From positions 682,001 to 746,000 of the forward strand of contig NZ_JQIV01000006.1 of the NCBI RefSeq assembly GCF_000746825.1: a DNA stretch of 64,000 nt, given 5' to 3'. Numbering within the stretch: position 1 is the stretch's first letter; every line of letters starts with the position of its first letter. This stretch comes from Carnobacterium inhibens subsp. inhibens DSM 13024 (lineage in GTDB: Bacteria > Bacillota > Bacilli > Lactobacillales > Carnobacteriaceae). The notes beneath the pieces are model-generated. The model ran no database searches. It saw only the letters and a list, made by a program, of their open reading frames with translations, and was not told the origin of the DNA. Shown here in pieces: positions 63,998 through 64,000 of the stretch. A program made the position numbers and the translations under genes.

Positions 63998-64000
63998 TTC

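Overview
The window looks like chromosome from a low-GC, Gram-positive Lactobacillales bacterium. Shine-Dalgarno sites are strong (AAGGAGG type), sugar PTS systems are abundant, and it carries an oxidase-type glycerol-3-phosphate enzyme (GlpO), a GlpK with the HPr-phosphorylated histidine, Mga- and LytR-CpsA-Psr-family proteins, and a Wzx/Wzy capsule cluster. The gene set best fits Carnobacteriaceae or Enterococcaceae, with Carnobacterium my best guess. The genus is inference from gene content only. No rRNA, tRNA, CRISPR array or replication origin was seen.

Layout. (1) 1-5.6 kb is a sugar-acid module: 2-keto-3-deoxygluconate kinase (runs off the left edge), KDPG aldolase and a bgl-type PTS permease on the minus strand. 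A divergent RspA/mannonate-dehydratase-type enzyme and a GntR/UTRA repressor complete it. (2) 5.8-12.9 kb is a cell-wall recycling operon: lac-type PTS EIIB and EIIC, a small membrane protein, an Eis-like acetyltransferase, MupG-type 6-phospho-muramidase, EIIA, AnmK and a MurR/RpiR regulator, with a perfect 12-bp inverted repeat upstream. No MurQ etherase is present. (3) 13-23.9 kb holds a 49-codon gene, a membrane-anchored SGNH hydrolase, an unlinked capsule tyrosine phosphatase (CpsB/YwqE), glpK-glpO-glpF, a NERD-domain gene bracketed by imperfect inverted repeats, and an Mga-like regulator translationally coupled to a Nox-like flavoprotein that lacks the active-site cysteine.

(4) 24-33 kb is an accessory and decaying region: a broken gene of unknown type, a lipoprotein, a set of envelope proteins (TM2, TcaA-like, zinc-ribbon membrane protein), an IS256-family element with perfect 8-bp target duplication but a frameshifted transposase, and the remains of a malX-malY-like operon with fused ends and a possible regulator remnant.

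(5) 33.3-64 kb is surface-polysaccharide synthesis, all on the minus strand. The first unit (33.3-49.3 kb) has CpsC/CpsD control proteins, a CapD/CapM/CapN set that would make and load the first sugar, a CapE/RmlD-like/CapG set predicted to make UDP-L-QuiNAc or a related 6-deoxy-L-sugar, a uronic-acid-forming dehydrogenase, glycosyltransferases, Wzy and Wzx. Then come galU, a UDP-glucose dehydrogenase broken by one base in an A7 tract, an LCP ligase, and a large autolysin with GW repeats. The second unit (56.3 kb to the right edge) encodes a CMP-sugar synthetase, two Gfo/Idh/MocA oxidoreductases, a second Wzx, a protein with bacterial sialyltransferase motifs, a second Wzy-type protein and a GT14 enzyme. 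It is likely a separate CMP-sugar-containing glycan and is the most novel-looking part of the window.
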